DNA of 64,000 nucleotides from CAJQQY01 sp964564545. GTDB lineage: Bacteria > Bacteroidota > Bacteroidia > Chitinophagales > Saprospiraceae. The translations under genes were made by a program, and so were the position numbers. Under the pieces are notes generated by a model. That model saw only the letters and a program-made list of their open reading frames with translations, ran no database searches and was not told the DNA's origin. The DNA lies in the NCBI GenBank assembly GCA_964564545.1, contig CAZMBP010000051.1, positions 13,175-77,174 on the forward strand, given 5' to 3'. Of this stretch, positions 42,575 to 52,101 are shown in pieces (position 1 is the first letter of the stretch; the number at the start of each line of letters is the position of its first letter).

Positions 42575-42612
42575 AAAGCCCAACAGTTAATACTGTTGGG
42601 CTTCCTTTTTTA
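42575..42612 (+). terminator. Terminator of the PI-PLC gene
   Basis: AAGCCCAACAGT pairs with ACTGTTGGGCTT around TAAT and is followed by CC and a T tract; it also lies just after the stop of the convergent T9SS gene. Confidence 0.9.
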
Positions 42613-42634
42613 CTCTAAGATTCTGATTGTATAG

Positions 42635-44914
42635 TTATTTTATTTTAATAAATTTTAAAACCTGATTTTCTATCTTCCCAGATATTCTAAGGAAGTAAGT
42701 TCCATTTTCAAAGATATTGATGCTATCGGTATTAAGGTTTAATTCACCATCCTCGAATTCCCTCACATCCATGAATAACAGTCGTCCACTTCTATCAAAA
42801 ATCTCAATTAGATTTTCATCAGAGTTAAGGTTATTTGTTTTAAGATGAATAACATCTTTAACAGGATTTGGAAATAATTGCATCGAAGGAGCTGAATCAA
42901 ATTTCACCACTTCAATGTGCGAGTATTCAAATGATCCATCTAAATCGACAATTTTCAATCTGTAATAATTCAATCCGTTTTTCGGATCAAGATCATTGTA
43001 GTTATATGTTCGAGCAATGGTGGTATTTCCAGCACTTGATCTTTGTCCAATGGATTCAAAACTAAATCCATTAATAGATCTCTCAACTTCAAAATAACTT
43101 GTATTTCGCTCTGATGCAGTTTCCCATTGCATGTACACTTGAGTGTTTTGCTGAACTGCTTGAAATTTAGTCAACTCTACCGGTAAAGCATTTAAAGCTG
43201 AAATAGAACCTAATGTGAACTTTTGATCTCCCCATGGTGGAGGATCCCCCATCACTAAATTACTAGTTACTGTTCCAGAAGTTGTTGTTCCGTTTGTTGC
43301 ACTATTACCATAGTTCTCCCAAATTTCAGAACCAGAAGTTTCATCTAATCTAACTACAACCAAATCGTCTAACTCAGTAATTCCTCCAGCAATTCCTTCA
43401 TGCCAATGGATAGTGACATTGACATCCTTTTCAGAATTTTTTTCAAAAGACCAATAGTTGTTTGAAATAATATTATTTATACTGGCATTAAAGTTATCTC
43501 CCCAAGGTGGTGGATCTCCGAAGAATTCAGCTTTAATTTCTGAGGAGGATTTATCAACTTTAGAAATAGTTATTGGTGCATAGGTTGATGCAGAACCAAT
43601 TGGAAAAGTAAATCCACTATCGCCTGTTTTACCAATTTTCATCATAGGCCCTTCAATATAAGCGGAATCACTCCCTCCTGAAATAGTGGCATTATCATCA
43701 ATATAAAGCATTGCCGTTTCAGAAGTAATAATATTTCCTTTGTTTAAAGTCAAAACATCTTTTACTCTTAAATCTCCTTGTAAGGTCAAAGGTGAAGTAG
43801 AGGTGTTCTCTAAAGATAAATTAGTAATAAATAAAGAATCATTACCTGAACTTCCCAAGTTTGCTGGAGGTATTATTTGCGGATTACTTCCATTGAATAC
43901 AACTGTACTAGTATTATCCATGATGAGTGTTCCGAAGTTAGTAGGACGAAGAAAAGCACCGCCCAATTTTAAAACGGACTGATCATCCATGAAAATTTGG
44001 GCATCACCATCACTCAGGGCACTCATGCTAATATTTCCTCTTATTTCGACAATAGCCGAAGAACCGGATGAAGCTAACATCGCCATACGATTTGCAGATG
44101 TTGAATTTAAATTCACATTACCGTTGACGGTTAAACTACCACTACTGGTACCAGCACCTAATGCAAAAATTCCAGTACCTCCTGAATTAGTAAGTGAAGC
44201 ATTTCCGTTGACTTGAAAATGCGATAGGCTAGAAGAAGAACCCACCAAGAAATTTTCTCCACCTGTCATATTCATCTCTAAATTTCCAATGATAGTTAAT
44301 TCGGATGAGCCCTTTAGTTGAAATAATAATTCTTTTCCATCATGACAATTCAAGAAAGTATTTCCAAGGATAGTTAATTTAGAACCAGATTCTAAAAGAA
44401 TTTCTTCACTTGCTTCATCACTATCAGAATCATTATAATTATAGGTGAAAGTATTCTCAACAGTCATTGTGGCTGTATCCAATAAATGTAATCGTAACCT
44501 TTTGGTTTTATTATTTCCAGTAACTCTTTCGAAAAGAGCAGAGCCTAAAACTCTAAAATTCACAGTACCCTGAACGATTAGATCAACATGTTTATTAATA
44601 TTATAAGCCGTTACTTCTAAATCTCCTGCCACAATAAATGAATTATCTCCTTCAATAGTTAAAGAGGAGTTTTCGGATGAAGAGTTGTTAATCTCCAATC
44701 TAGTAATTGTTACATTGCCTGCATTATTATCAAAGGTAACATCATATCCATCAATGACAACTGTATCTCCAGATCCAGGAATTTGACCTTTATCCCAAGT
44801 CGAAGTTAAATGCCAACTAGCATTGGCCTTGGCTTTAAAAATGGTCGCATTAGATGTGGTGGGAAGGATAAAAAGGAATGCTAAAATGTTTAAAAGTTGT
44901 TTAAAGTCCTTCAT
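42635..44914 (-). CDS. Large T9SS-secreted protein with type A sorting domain
   Basis: The 759-residue product has a signal peptide (1-24), an opening G8-like block (ASWHLTSTWDKGQIPGSGDTVVI), and a long stretch of N-G-x-(I/L/V) and L-x-V/I-x-G repeats consistent with a beta-helix. These are followed by a module containing IHWHEGIAGGITELDDLVVVRL, and a C-terminal T9SS domain (LFPNPVKDVIHLKTN; ENGTYFLRI). The octapeptide GDPPPWGD occurs twice (about residues 466-473 and 554-561), an unusual duplication. It is divergent from the TPR kinase gene. Surface location is inferred from the sorting domain; function unknown. Confidence 0.85.
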   Translation of the reverse strand: MKDFKQLLNILAFLFILPTTSNATIFKAKANASWHLTSTWDKGQIPGSGDTVVIDGYDVTFDNNAGNVTITRLEINNSSSENSSLTIEGDNSFIVAGDLEVTAYNINKHVDLIVQGTVNFRVLGSALFERVTGNNKTKRLRLHLLDTATMTVENTFTYNYNDSDSDEASEEILLESGSKLTILGNTFLNCHDGKELLFQLKGSSELTIIGNLEMNMTGGENFLVGSSSSLSHFQVNGNASLTNSGGTGIFALGAGTSSGSLTVNGNVNLNSTSANRMAMLASSGSSAIVEIRGNISMSALSDGDAQIFMDDQSVLKLGGAFLRPTNFGTLIMDNTSTVVFNGSNPQIIPPANLGSSGNDSLFITNLSLENTSTSPLTLQGDLRVKDVLTLNKGNIITSETAMLYIDDNATISGGSDSAYIEGPMMKIGKTGDSGFTFPIGSASTYAPITISKVDKSSSEIKAEFFGDPPPWGDNFNASINNIISNNYWSFEKNSEKDVNVTIHWHEGIAGGITELDDLVVVRLDETSGSEIWENYGNSATNGTTTSGTVTSNLVMGDPPPWGDQKFTLGSISALNALPVELTKFQAVQQNTQVYMQWETASERNTSYFEVERSINGFSFESIGQRSSAGNTTIARTYNYNDLDPKNGLNYYRLKIVDLDGSFEYSHIEVVKFDSAPSMQLFPNPVKDVIHLKTNNLNSDENLIEIFDRSGRLLFMDVREFEDGELNLNTDSINIFENGTYFLRISGKIENQVLKFIKIK

Positions 44915-45148
44915 GGTTAATTCTGTGTGTATATAGTTACTTGTGTATAGTCTATTTTAGACTTAACATAGATAAGTTGCAATTTTACTGCCAAAACTTA
45001 GAACCCAATTCTATTATAACTACTCTCAATTCTGGGTATTAAATAAGAATTAACTATGACCCGTTTTATGTCATATTTCCAAATGGAATAATGTTTGCAT
45101 TTATCTAGCAACCCTTAAGGTTATTTTTTAATGTATTAAATATTGTTA

Positions 45149-47323
45149 ATGAGGTTCTTCTGTTTAATATTCATTTTTGGTGTATTCTCAAATTCCGTTG
45201 TTGGAAGCAATGTGGATAGCCTATTGAATGTGCTGGAGAAGCAAAAATTAACAGATGTAAGGAATTTATATAAAATTCATTTTGAACTTGGAGAGGAATA
45301 TAGATCTCGAAAAGAAGAAAATTACAAATTAGCTGAACATCATTATTCGATTGCCTTAAATATTATCAAGGAAACAAATAATATCGAAAAGATAGCCAAC
45401 TGTCTTTATGGGATTGGACATTCTCACAAAAGAAGGAATAATTATCAAGAGGCTTTAGTGAATTTTAATAAAATTCTTGAGTTGAAAGATGAAGGCGATG
45501 ATAAAGTCAAAAAGTCACAAGCCTACAGTCAAATTTCAACCATTTACCAAGCTTTAGGAGATTATCAGAGAGCATTTGATAATCAAATGAAAGCTCTGCT
45601 GATATATGAAAGAAAAAATGATTTACTAGGAATAGCTAATAGTAATTATAACCTTGGAACTATTTTTTATTACCAAAACCAATATGAAAGGTCTTTAGAA
45701 TTTTATCTCAAGGCTAAATCTATTGTTGATGATTTACAAAATGAAAAATTTGATTATTCCTGTAGCGCCGCTTTAGGATCTGTTCATGAAAAATTAAAAA
45801 ATAATGAAGAGAGTCTTAAGTATAATATGCTTTCTCTTCAGCTAGCTGAGAAGCAGGAATATAAAACAGGGATTGCTTATTCAAAAGGTAATATAGCTAT
45901 GAATTATCTCACTCAAGGAGATTTTTCAAAAGCAGAAAAATATTTAAAAGAATCGATTGCATTAAAGCATGAACTTGGTGATAGGTATGGAACTCTTGGA
46001 AATGGAATTGATTTGTCTCAATTATACATTCTATGGGAAAAACCTAAAATGGCTATTCCTATTTTGGAAAAAGCTTTAGATCTAGCCATTACTGTTGAAT
46101 CTAAAAACCGTGAGTCAGATATTTATAAAAGGTTTGCTTCCGTTTATGATGAGCTTAATAATCCTGTTAAGTCTCATTTTTACATGAAAAAATATGTGGC
46201 ACTTAAAGATTCCTTGTTGAATGAAAAAACATTGGAGGAAATGGGGCAGTCTCAAAAACGATACGAAGTACAAACCAAAGAACATGAAATTGAAATCCTA
46301 AGAAAGGAAAATCAAATCTTAGGAAAAGACAAAGAAATCCAACAACTTCAAATTTATATAGGTATCATTGTTATTATTGCTTTTTTATTTGCTGGATGGT
46401 GGATTAGGAATAGAATGAAACTTCAACAAAAAACTAATCAATTATTAGAAGAGAAAAATGAAGAGATTAAAGTGCAGAATTTAGAATTAAAATCTGCTCA
46501 AGATCAATTGATTAATGCAAATACTTTATTAGAAGAAAATAATCTTCTTCTAGGTGATAAAAATGAAGAGATCAAGGTAAAGAATAAGCAGCTGGAACAT
46601 TCTAATGAGGATCTTCAGCAATTTGCTTATGTTGCTTCTCATGACTTGAAAGAGCCACTTAGAATGATAAACTCTTATACGAAATTAATTGAACGGAGAT
46701 ATAATGATTTATTTGATGAATCAGGAAAAGAGTTTATGCATTTTGTAACTGATGCAGTCAAAAGGATGGAAACTTTGTTAGATGATTTATTGGATTTTTC
46801 AAGAGCAGGAACTCAAGAAACTCCTAAAGAGGGTATCTCTGTTGAAACAGTCATGCTATTGGTAGAAGCGAATCTTCGACATAGATTTGAATTGCTTAAA
46901 GCAAAATTAATTGTCAACAATGAAAACCTTCCTGCGATAAAAGCTCACCGAACTCAGCTATTACAATTATTACAAAACCTAGTCAGCAATGGTGTCAAAT
47001 TTAAAGGTGATCGCGATCCTATTGTAACGGTTGATTGTGTAAAAAGAGAAGACGATTATGTTATTTCTGTAAAGCATAATGGAATCGGAATTTCTGATGA
47101 AAATAAAAAGAAGGTTTTCGAAATGTTTAAACGATTGCACACTCGAGATGAATATGAAGGAACAGGTATTGGTTTAGCTACTTGTAAAAGAATTGTTAGT
47201 TCGTGGGGTGGCGATATTTGGGTAGAATCAGAAGTCGGAGAAGGGAGTACTTTTTTCTTCTCGATTCCTAATTTTGCAGTTGAAGAAAAATCTCAAAATT
47301 TACCGAATGCTGTTCTTAATTAA
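45149..47323 (+). CDS. TPR-containing sensor histidine kinase with altered G1 box
   Basis: From ATG 45149 (two codons after a TTG that opens the frame) the product has 724 residues: signal peptide (about 1-20), six to seven TPR repeats (YGIGHSHKRRNNYQEAL; YSQISTIYQALGDYQRAF; YNLGTIFYYQNQYERSL), a TM helix (about 400-418), a coiled coil, HisKA with His498 (VASHDLKEP) and HATPase_c with N box LLQNLVSN and G2 box GTGIGLA. The G1 box reads KHNGIGI: the Asp that normally contacts the adenine is His (codon 47075-47077, CAT instead of GAT). The kinase may bind ATP poorly. No response regulator is adjacent. Confidence 0.9.
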   Translation: MRFFCLIFIFGVFSNSVVGSNVDSLLNVLEKQKLTDVRNLYKIHFELGEEYRSRKEENYKLAEHHYSIALNIIKETNNIEKIANCLYGIGHSHKRRNNYQEALVNFNKILELKDEGDDKVKKSQAYSQISTIYQALGDYQRAFDNQMKALLIYERKNDLLGIANSNYNLGTIFYYQNQYERSLEFYLKAKSIVDDLQNEKFDYSCSAALGSVHEKLKNNEESLKYNMLSLQLAEKQEYKTGIAYSKGNIAMNYLTQGDFSKAEKYLKESIALKHELGDRYGTLGNGIDLSQLYILWEKPKMAIPILEKALDLAITVESKNRESDIYKRFASVYDELNNPVKSHFYMKKYVALKDSLLNEKTLEEMGQSQKRYEVQTKEHEIEILRKENQILGKDKEIQQLQIYIGIIVIIAFLFAGWWIRNRMKLQQKTNQLLEEKNEEIKVQNLELKSAQDQLINANTLLEENNLLLGDKNEEIKVKNKQLEHSNEDLQQFAYVASHDLKEPLRMINSYTKLIERRYNDLFDESGKEFMHFVTDAVKRMETLLDDLLDFSRAGTQETPKEGISVETVMLLVEANLRHRFELLKAKLIVNNENLPAIKAHRTQLLQLLQNLVSNGVKFKGDRDPIVTVDCVKREDDYVISVKHNGIGISDENKKKVFEMFKRLHTRDEYEGTGIGLATCKRIVSSWGGDIWVESEVGEGSTFFFSIPNFAVEEKSQNLPNAVLN

Positions 47324-47466
47324 TTGTAAGAAGTTCAAGTGACTAAAAAATAACAATACATTTACAATTGGCATAATGCCTACCTAGATTAACTTTCCTT
47401 TCTTTTTTTCAAAAAACCATTCCACTCATAATTGTAATATCTCATCAGAATGATTATTTTCGTTCG

Positions 47467-49476
47467 ATGAAATTACTTCCTTACTTCCTATTATTAAGTG
47501 CTACTTTTTTTATGACCTCAATTGGTTGTAGCCATGATTCGACTCCTTCTTCTGAAGCAGAAATTACCTCATTTTATCCTTCGTCAAAACCATGTACTCG
47601 ATGGTGGTGGTTCGCCACAGAAATCAAAAAGCCAGATATCAAATATCAATTAGATTGGGCGAAAGAAAACAATTTTGGTGGAGTCGAGATTGCTTGGGTT
47701 TTTCCATTACATCGCTATCAAGCAATGTACAAGCGAAGTTATAATCGACATTACCCAGTTGATACGAGTGCTCAAAAGTGGCTAAGCCCTGAATGGTCTG
47801 AAATGGCAGCCTACACAAAATCTTATGCAGACTCGATTGGCTTGGCTTGCGATTTCACCCTAGGAAGTGCGTGGCCTGTAGCTGGAAGTAATATTGAAAA
47901 AGAACACACCACTCAAATTTATGGAGACACTTCTTTTCGACAAAAATTAACGTTTGCTTGGACTTGGCCAGAGAATCAATTGGTCATCAATCATCTCGAC
48001 AGTAGTGCCTTTAATCGCTTCGCAAAACCTGTTGGTGATGCACTAGAAGATGCTTTGAAAGGAACAAAGTCCGCTCTGTTTACAGACTCCTGGGAAATCA
48101 AACTCAATGGGAAAAATAAAGTATGGACACCCGGTTTTGAAAAAACTTTCCAAGAAGAATTTGGGTACGATATCATTTCATTTATGGAGGATAGTCTAGA
48201 TTTATTTCCGGATGTTCGCTATGACTATATGTTGCATTTGGATGATTATGTAACCAATGGATTTTACAAACCTTATGTTGAAAAATGCAAAGAGCTAGGA
48301 GCTTACTCACGAGTTCAATGTCTCGCTTCGCCAACTGATGTGATGACGACTTATTCTTTAGTCGATATTCCCGAAACAGAATCTATGTTGAATAACCCGA
48401 ATTATTCTCGCATTGTAAGCTCATCTGCTGCGTTGGCTTCCAAGCGATTAGTTTCGAGTGAGACTTTCACTTGTATGTATGGTTTCCCTGCAACCTATTT
48501 ACGAAAGGAACAAACTGCCGATTTGAAAATGGTTGCTGATGCTATGTTTGCACAAGGCGTCAATCATCATTTTTATCATGGAATGCCTTACAATCCAAAA
48601 GGAGTAGATTCAGTTGATTTTTTTGCAACAACATATTTTGGACCAGGAGGAAGTTTGACGCCAGAGTTACCTGCTTTTAATTCTTATATGGAAAAAGTTT
48701 CTGGCATTATGCAAAAAGGAAAAACCTATTCCGATGTAGCGGTTTATATTCCTTACGAAGATGGTGTGATGAAAGGAGCTTACCCACCTGAACGGCAACG
48801 AGTTTGGGTTTGGGGAGAATATGAATTGCGTTATGTTTTCCCTCCGAAGGAAACAGAAGGTTATCATCCGTTGTGGATCAATAGATATTTTTTGGAGCAA
48901 GCTGATTTCCAAAATGGAAAATTAGAAATTGGCGATGCAGAATTTTCTACACTTTATATTGATGTAAAATATATGGATGTTCGTGCGCTACAACGAGTAT
49001 TAGTTTTAGCAAAAAAAGGATTACCTGTTTGTTTGAAAAAAAATCCAAAACAACCAGGGAAAGTTAAGTTCGAAAAATATGATGACTTGCTTAAGGAGTT
49101 ATCTTCATTGCCAAATGTTTCTAACGATTTTCAAAAAGTTGTTAATCATTTGCCTTTGATTCAAGGAGACGATTTACCTGAATATTGGAGTAGGGTAGAA
49201 GCGGATGGAACACATTATTTGTTTTTAGCTCAGATGCCTTCGAAGGATTTAAAATATCCAGTTTACTCTGGTCAGTCATTGATGGAGCAATCTGATTTCA
49301 AAGAATTAATCATTAATGTTTTTGGGAAAACTATTAAACAGAAATTCGAATTTAAACCTTATCAATCTTTGATGTTAAAGATTTCTCCAAATGGGAAAAT
49401 GGAAATGGTAGATATTTCGTTTGTTCCAAAAGATCCAATTGTTCGACCAAAAGAAAAACAACGAATGAATTTTTAA
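47467..49476 (+). CDS. Glycoside hydrolase, GH106-like (alpha-L-rhamnosidase type), lipoprotein
   Basis: The 669-residue product has a lipoprotein signal (FFMTSIGC21). The N-terminal catalytic region has PCTRWWWFATEIKKPDIKY and NFGGVEIAWVFPLHRY, the strongly conserved opening of GH106-like proteins, then DFTLGSAWPVAGSN and ALFTDSWEI. Later SSETFTCMYGFPATYLR and FYHGMPYNP match the same group. It is shorter than many GH106 enzymes, which often exceed 900 residues, so the C-terminal beta-domains are reduced. It probably removes rhamnose or a related sugar at the outer membrane. It pairs with the GH28 gene downstream in a small pectin-type locus. Confidence 0.75.
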   Translation: MKLLPYFLLLSATFFMTSIGCSHDSTPSSEAEITSFYPSSKPCTRWWWFATEIKKPDIKYQLDWAKENNFGGVEIAWVFPLHRYQAMYKRSYNRHYPVDTSAQKWLSPEWSEMAAYTKSYADSIGLACDFTLGSAWPVAGSNIEKEHTTQIYGDTSFRQKLTFAWTWPENQLVINHLDSSAFNRFAKPVGDALEDALKGTKSALFTDSWEIKLNGKNKVWTPGFEKTFQEEFGYDIISFMEDSLDLFPDVRYDYMLHLDDYVTNGFYKPYVEKCKELGAYSRVQCLASPTDVMTTYSLVDIPETESMLNNPNYSRIVSSSAALASKRLVSSETFTCMYGFPATYLRKEQTADLKMVADAMFAQGVNHHFYHGMPYNPKGVDSVDFFATTYFGPGGSLTPELPAFNSYMEKVSGIMQKGKTYSDVAVYIPYEDGVMKGAYPPERQRVWVWGEYELRYVFPPKETEGYHPLWINRYFLEQADFQNGKLEIGDAEFSTLYIDVKYMDVRALQRVLVLAKKGLPVCLKKNPKQPGKVKFEKYDDLLKELSSLPNVSNDFQKVVNHLPLIQGDDLPEYWSRVEADGTHYLFLAQMPSKDLKYPVYSGQSLMEQSDFKELIINVFGKTIKQKFEFKPYQSLMLKISPNGKMEMVDISFVPKDPIVRPKEKQRMNF

Positions 49477-49500
49477 TAGCACTTCCTACTTAGTACCTAT

Positions 49501-49623
49501 CACGTGGTGGTCTGCTTTAGCTGACCTAAAAAAAGCGCAAAGCGATTTTTTCAAAAGTATAAAATGTATTTTTTTAAGAAATCAAAATGCCACTTTTTAG
49601 GTCAGCTAAAGCAGACCAATAGG
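49501..49623. repeat. Palindromic repeat, GGTCAGCTAAAGC family, copy 3
   Basis: GGTCTGCTTTAGCTGACCTA (49509-49528) and its complement (49599-49618) form the arms. The inner GCGCAAAGCGATTTTTT is the reverse complement of the motif seen next to the right arm in copies 1 and 2, so this copy is in the opposite orientation. It lies between the two glycosidase genes and produces a false N-terminal extension of the GH28 open frame. Confidence 0.85.
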
Positions 49624-49659
49624 TTAGAAGTGTTAGCAAACACAAAAGACATAAAAATT

Positions 49660-51159
49660 ATGCGAAAAATATTTTTCATTTATATTTTAATTTTTTGCCA
49701 AATAAATCTCTTTTCCCAAGATTATAATATTCGAGATTTTGGCGCAAAACCCGATGCCAAAACTCTCAATACTTCTGCAATCCAATCGGCCATAGATGCT
49801 GCCACAAAAAATGGAGGAGGTCGAGTAATCATTCCAAAAGGTAAATTCCTCACCGGTGCATTTTTTCTGAAAACAGGAACCGAATTACATTTACAAAAAG
49901 ATGCCGTCATCCTTGGCAGTACCAACCCTAAACATTATTTCAAACTCAACCGATGGAAAGCACTAGTTATGGCCGATAGCCAAGAGGATATTTCTATCAC
50001 AGGTCATGGAGAAATAAATGGACAAGGTCGAGAGTTAGCCTTGCATATTGATAGCTTATTTTATGCAGGTCAAATAGATAGTGCGCAATACAACTTCGTA
50101 GAAAAGCGCCCAAAATATTATTTACGACCACAGCTTATCGAGTTTGTCAGTTGCAAAAAAATAGCCATCAAAAATGTAACGCTTCGCAACGCAGCATGCT
50201 GGGTACAGACTTATGACAAGTGTGAAAACATCGTCATGGATAGTGTTCACACAGAAAGTGATGCCTATTGGAATAATGATGGAATTGATATTCAAGATTG
50301 CAAAAATGTGCGGATCACAAATTGTTTTGTCAATTCCGCTGACGATGGTATTTGCATCAAATCTCAATACGAAGATTACCTATGCGACAATATTTATATT
50401 GCAAATTGCACCGTTCGATCAAGTGCAAGCGCGGTGAAATTTGGAACAGTTTCACACGGAGGTTTTAAAAATGTAACGATTAAAAATATCAAAATCTATG
50501 ACACCTTTCGTTCGGCAATTGCCATTGAAGTAGTCGATGGAGCTGTACTTGAAAATGTATTGATTGATAGTATCACCGCTGTAAACACAGGCAATGCAAT
50601 TTTTATCAGACTCAGCGAAAGATCAAAAAAGAAGAAGATGGGGGTTTTGAAAAATGTCATTTTGAAAAATATAAAAGTAGAAGTTGCTTTCGAACGTCCT
50701 GATTATAAATATGAAATTCGCGGACCAGCACTTCCATTTTTTCATAATACATTTCCTTCTTCGATTACTGGCATTCCAGGTTATCCTGTAGAAAATGTTA
50801 GACTTGAAAACATTGAAATTATTTATCCAGGAAAAGGAAATAACGGATTAGCCAATGCGCCACTTTCAAGACTTGATCGAGTTCCCGAAAAGATAAAAGC
50901 ATATCCAGAATTTTCGATGTTTGGAGAATTACCTGCTTGGGGATTTTATGTAAGACACATGGATGGGTTGACAATGAAGAATATTAAACTAAGTATCAAG
51001 GAACCAGATTATCGACCTGCATTCGTTTTTGATGATGTAAAAAATCTTGACATTGAATCTTTAAAAATCGAAGGAGAAGATAAACCCAAGCACATCATTT
51101 TACGTAATACTGAAAATGTCAAAATTGAAAATAAAGAAGTAATTTTAGAATTGAAATAA
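49660..51159 (+). CDS. Glycoside hydrolase family 28 protein (polygalacturonase-like)
   Basis: The product is 499 residues from ATG 49660, with a signal peptide ending LFSQ. The open frame extends 32 codons upstream into the repeat at 49501-49623, which has no family similarity. The start DYNIRDFGAKPDAKTLNTSAIQ is the classic opening of bacterial GH28. The catalytic set is present: WNNDGIDIQ (N-x-D), NSADDGICIKS (D-D), and GTVSHGGF (G-H-G). It is a right-handed beta-helix acting on galacturonans or rhamnogalacturonans, probably in the periplasm. Together with the GH106-like gene it suggests breakdown of pectic rhamnogalacturonan. Confidence 0.93.
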   Translation: MRKIFFIYILIFCQINLFSQDYNIRDFGAKPDAKTLNTSAIQSAIDAATKNGGGRVIIPKGKFLTGAFFLKTGTELHLQKDAVILGSTNPKHYFKLNRWKALVMADSQEDISITGHGEINGQGRELALHIDSLFYAGQIDSAQYNFVEKRPKYYLRPQLIEFVSCKKIAIKNVTLRNAACWVQTYDKCENIVMDSVHTESDAYWNNDGIDIQDCKNVRITNCFVNSADDGICIKSQYEDYLCDNIYIANCTVRSSASAVKFGTVSHGGFKNVTIKNIKIYDTFRSAIAIEVVDGAVLENVLIDSITAVNTGNAIFIRLSERSKKKKMGVLKNVILKNIKVEVAFERPDYKYEIRGPALPFFHNTFPSSITGIPGYPVENVRLENIEIIYPGKGNNGLANAPLSRLDRVPEKIKAYPEFSMFGELPAWGFYVRHMDGLTMKNIKLSIKEPDYRPAFVFDDVKNLDIESLKIEGEDKPKHIILRNTENVKIENKEVILELK

Positions 51160-51168
51160 TTTCAAGCA

Positions 51169-52092
51169 ATGCGAAAATCCTTATTTTATACTATGTTTTT
51201 TTTGATCGGGTTTTTTACTAGCTGTCATCAGCCTGTAGAAGAGACTTCTGATTTGGAGGATTTTAAATTACAAGGGAAAGGCGTTTTGTTGACTACAAGA
51301 TTTAATTCATTTGAAGAGTTGAAAAAAGAAATTAAAATTGAATATTCTAAAGATAAAAAATCTTGGGTGCGGTTAACTCAGGTTAGTGAAAATCAAAAGA
51401 TTACAAGTGTCTTAAGGCCTGGGATTACAGAAGCTGAAATAGTTAAAGCTCGAGATGGAGGTCTTTTAGGAAAGATAAAGTTGACGCTAAGTTCACCATA
51501 TTTTGTAATTCACAGACATGATATTTTAAGATCTTATATTTTATCGAGAAGAAAGAGTAGAGTTTTTGGAGGAGGAGATGTGGCATTTTATGACTTGGCA
51601 GAGACGATGATGAAACATATTGATTCTGAGGGAATAGTTAATATTCCAGAAGTAGATTTTTCGGAAAAAGGTTATATTAATACCTTCAATCATACGAATT
51701 CTCAAGCAATAATGACTATTCTTTTTTCGGAAGAAGTCGCAGATTTTATTGCAGACACACATGAGCGAAGTAATATGCCAGAACTTATTTCTGGTAAGTT
51801 TAAGACTGAACAAATTAATGATATTAAAAATGGACCTGTCGATAATTACGTTGATATTATCAATAATGAATGGGGGCAAGAATTAGGGAAATTATTAAAA
51901 AAAAAATATGAAATTACTTCTGAAACAACGTGGACTCCAAAATTATTAATGGATATTTTAAATGATTTACAAAGTCATTATAGTTGGGTTTTTCAAATGA
52001 GATTAGAGCCATTTAAAGAAAAAGATAATATAGTTTTGAAGTTTTCAAAAAAAATAAATCGAGTGATGGAAACAACTTCAAAATTAAGATAA
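51169..52092 (+). CDS. Putative lipoprotein, DUF6973-like (tentative)
   Basis: The 307-residue product has a lipoprotein signal ending FFTSC19. The C-terminal half contains FNHTNSQAIMTILFSEEVADFIADTHERSN and then GPVDNYVDIINNEWGQELG (shown as separate blocks). These have the spacing of the H...A...HE...D-x-x-NN-x-x-G pattern of DUF6973, a domain of unknown activity. The N-terminal part is not recognised. It starts 10 bp after the GH28 gene and so may share its transcript, but the sequence offers no link to sugar metabolism. Confidence 0.5.
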   Translation: MRKSLFYTMFFLIGFFTSCHQPVEETSDLEDFKLQGKGVLLTTRFNSFEELKKEIKIEYSKDKKSWVRLTQVSENQKITSVLRPGITEAEIVKARDGGLLGKIKLTLSSPYFVIHRHDILRSYILSRRKSRVFGGGDVAFYDLAETMMKHIDSEGIVNIPEVDFSEKGYINTFNHTNSQAIMTILFSEEVADFIADTHERSNMPELISGKFKTEQINDIKNGPVDNYVDIINNEWGQELGKLLKKKYEITSETTWTPKLLMDILNDLQSHYSWVFQMRLEPFKEKDNIVLKFSKKINRVMETTSKLR

Positions 52093-52101
52093 GAATGTAT
52101 T

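Noticed and set aside
49564..49659. 32-codon N-terminal extension of the GH28 gene
   Set aside because: It runs through a repeat arm and would place polar sequence before an otherwise normal signal peptide.
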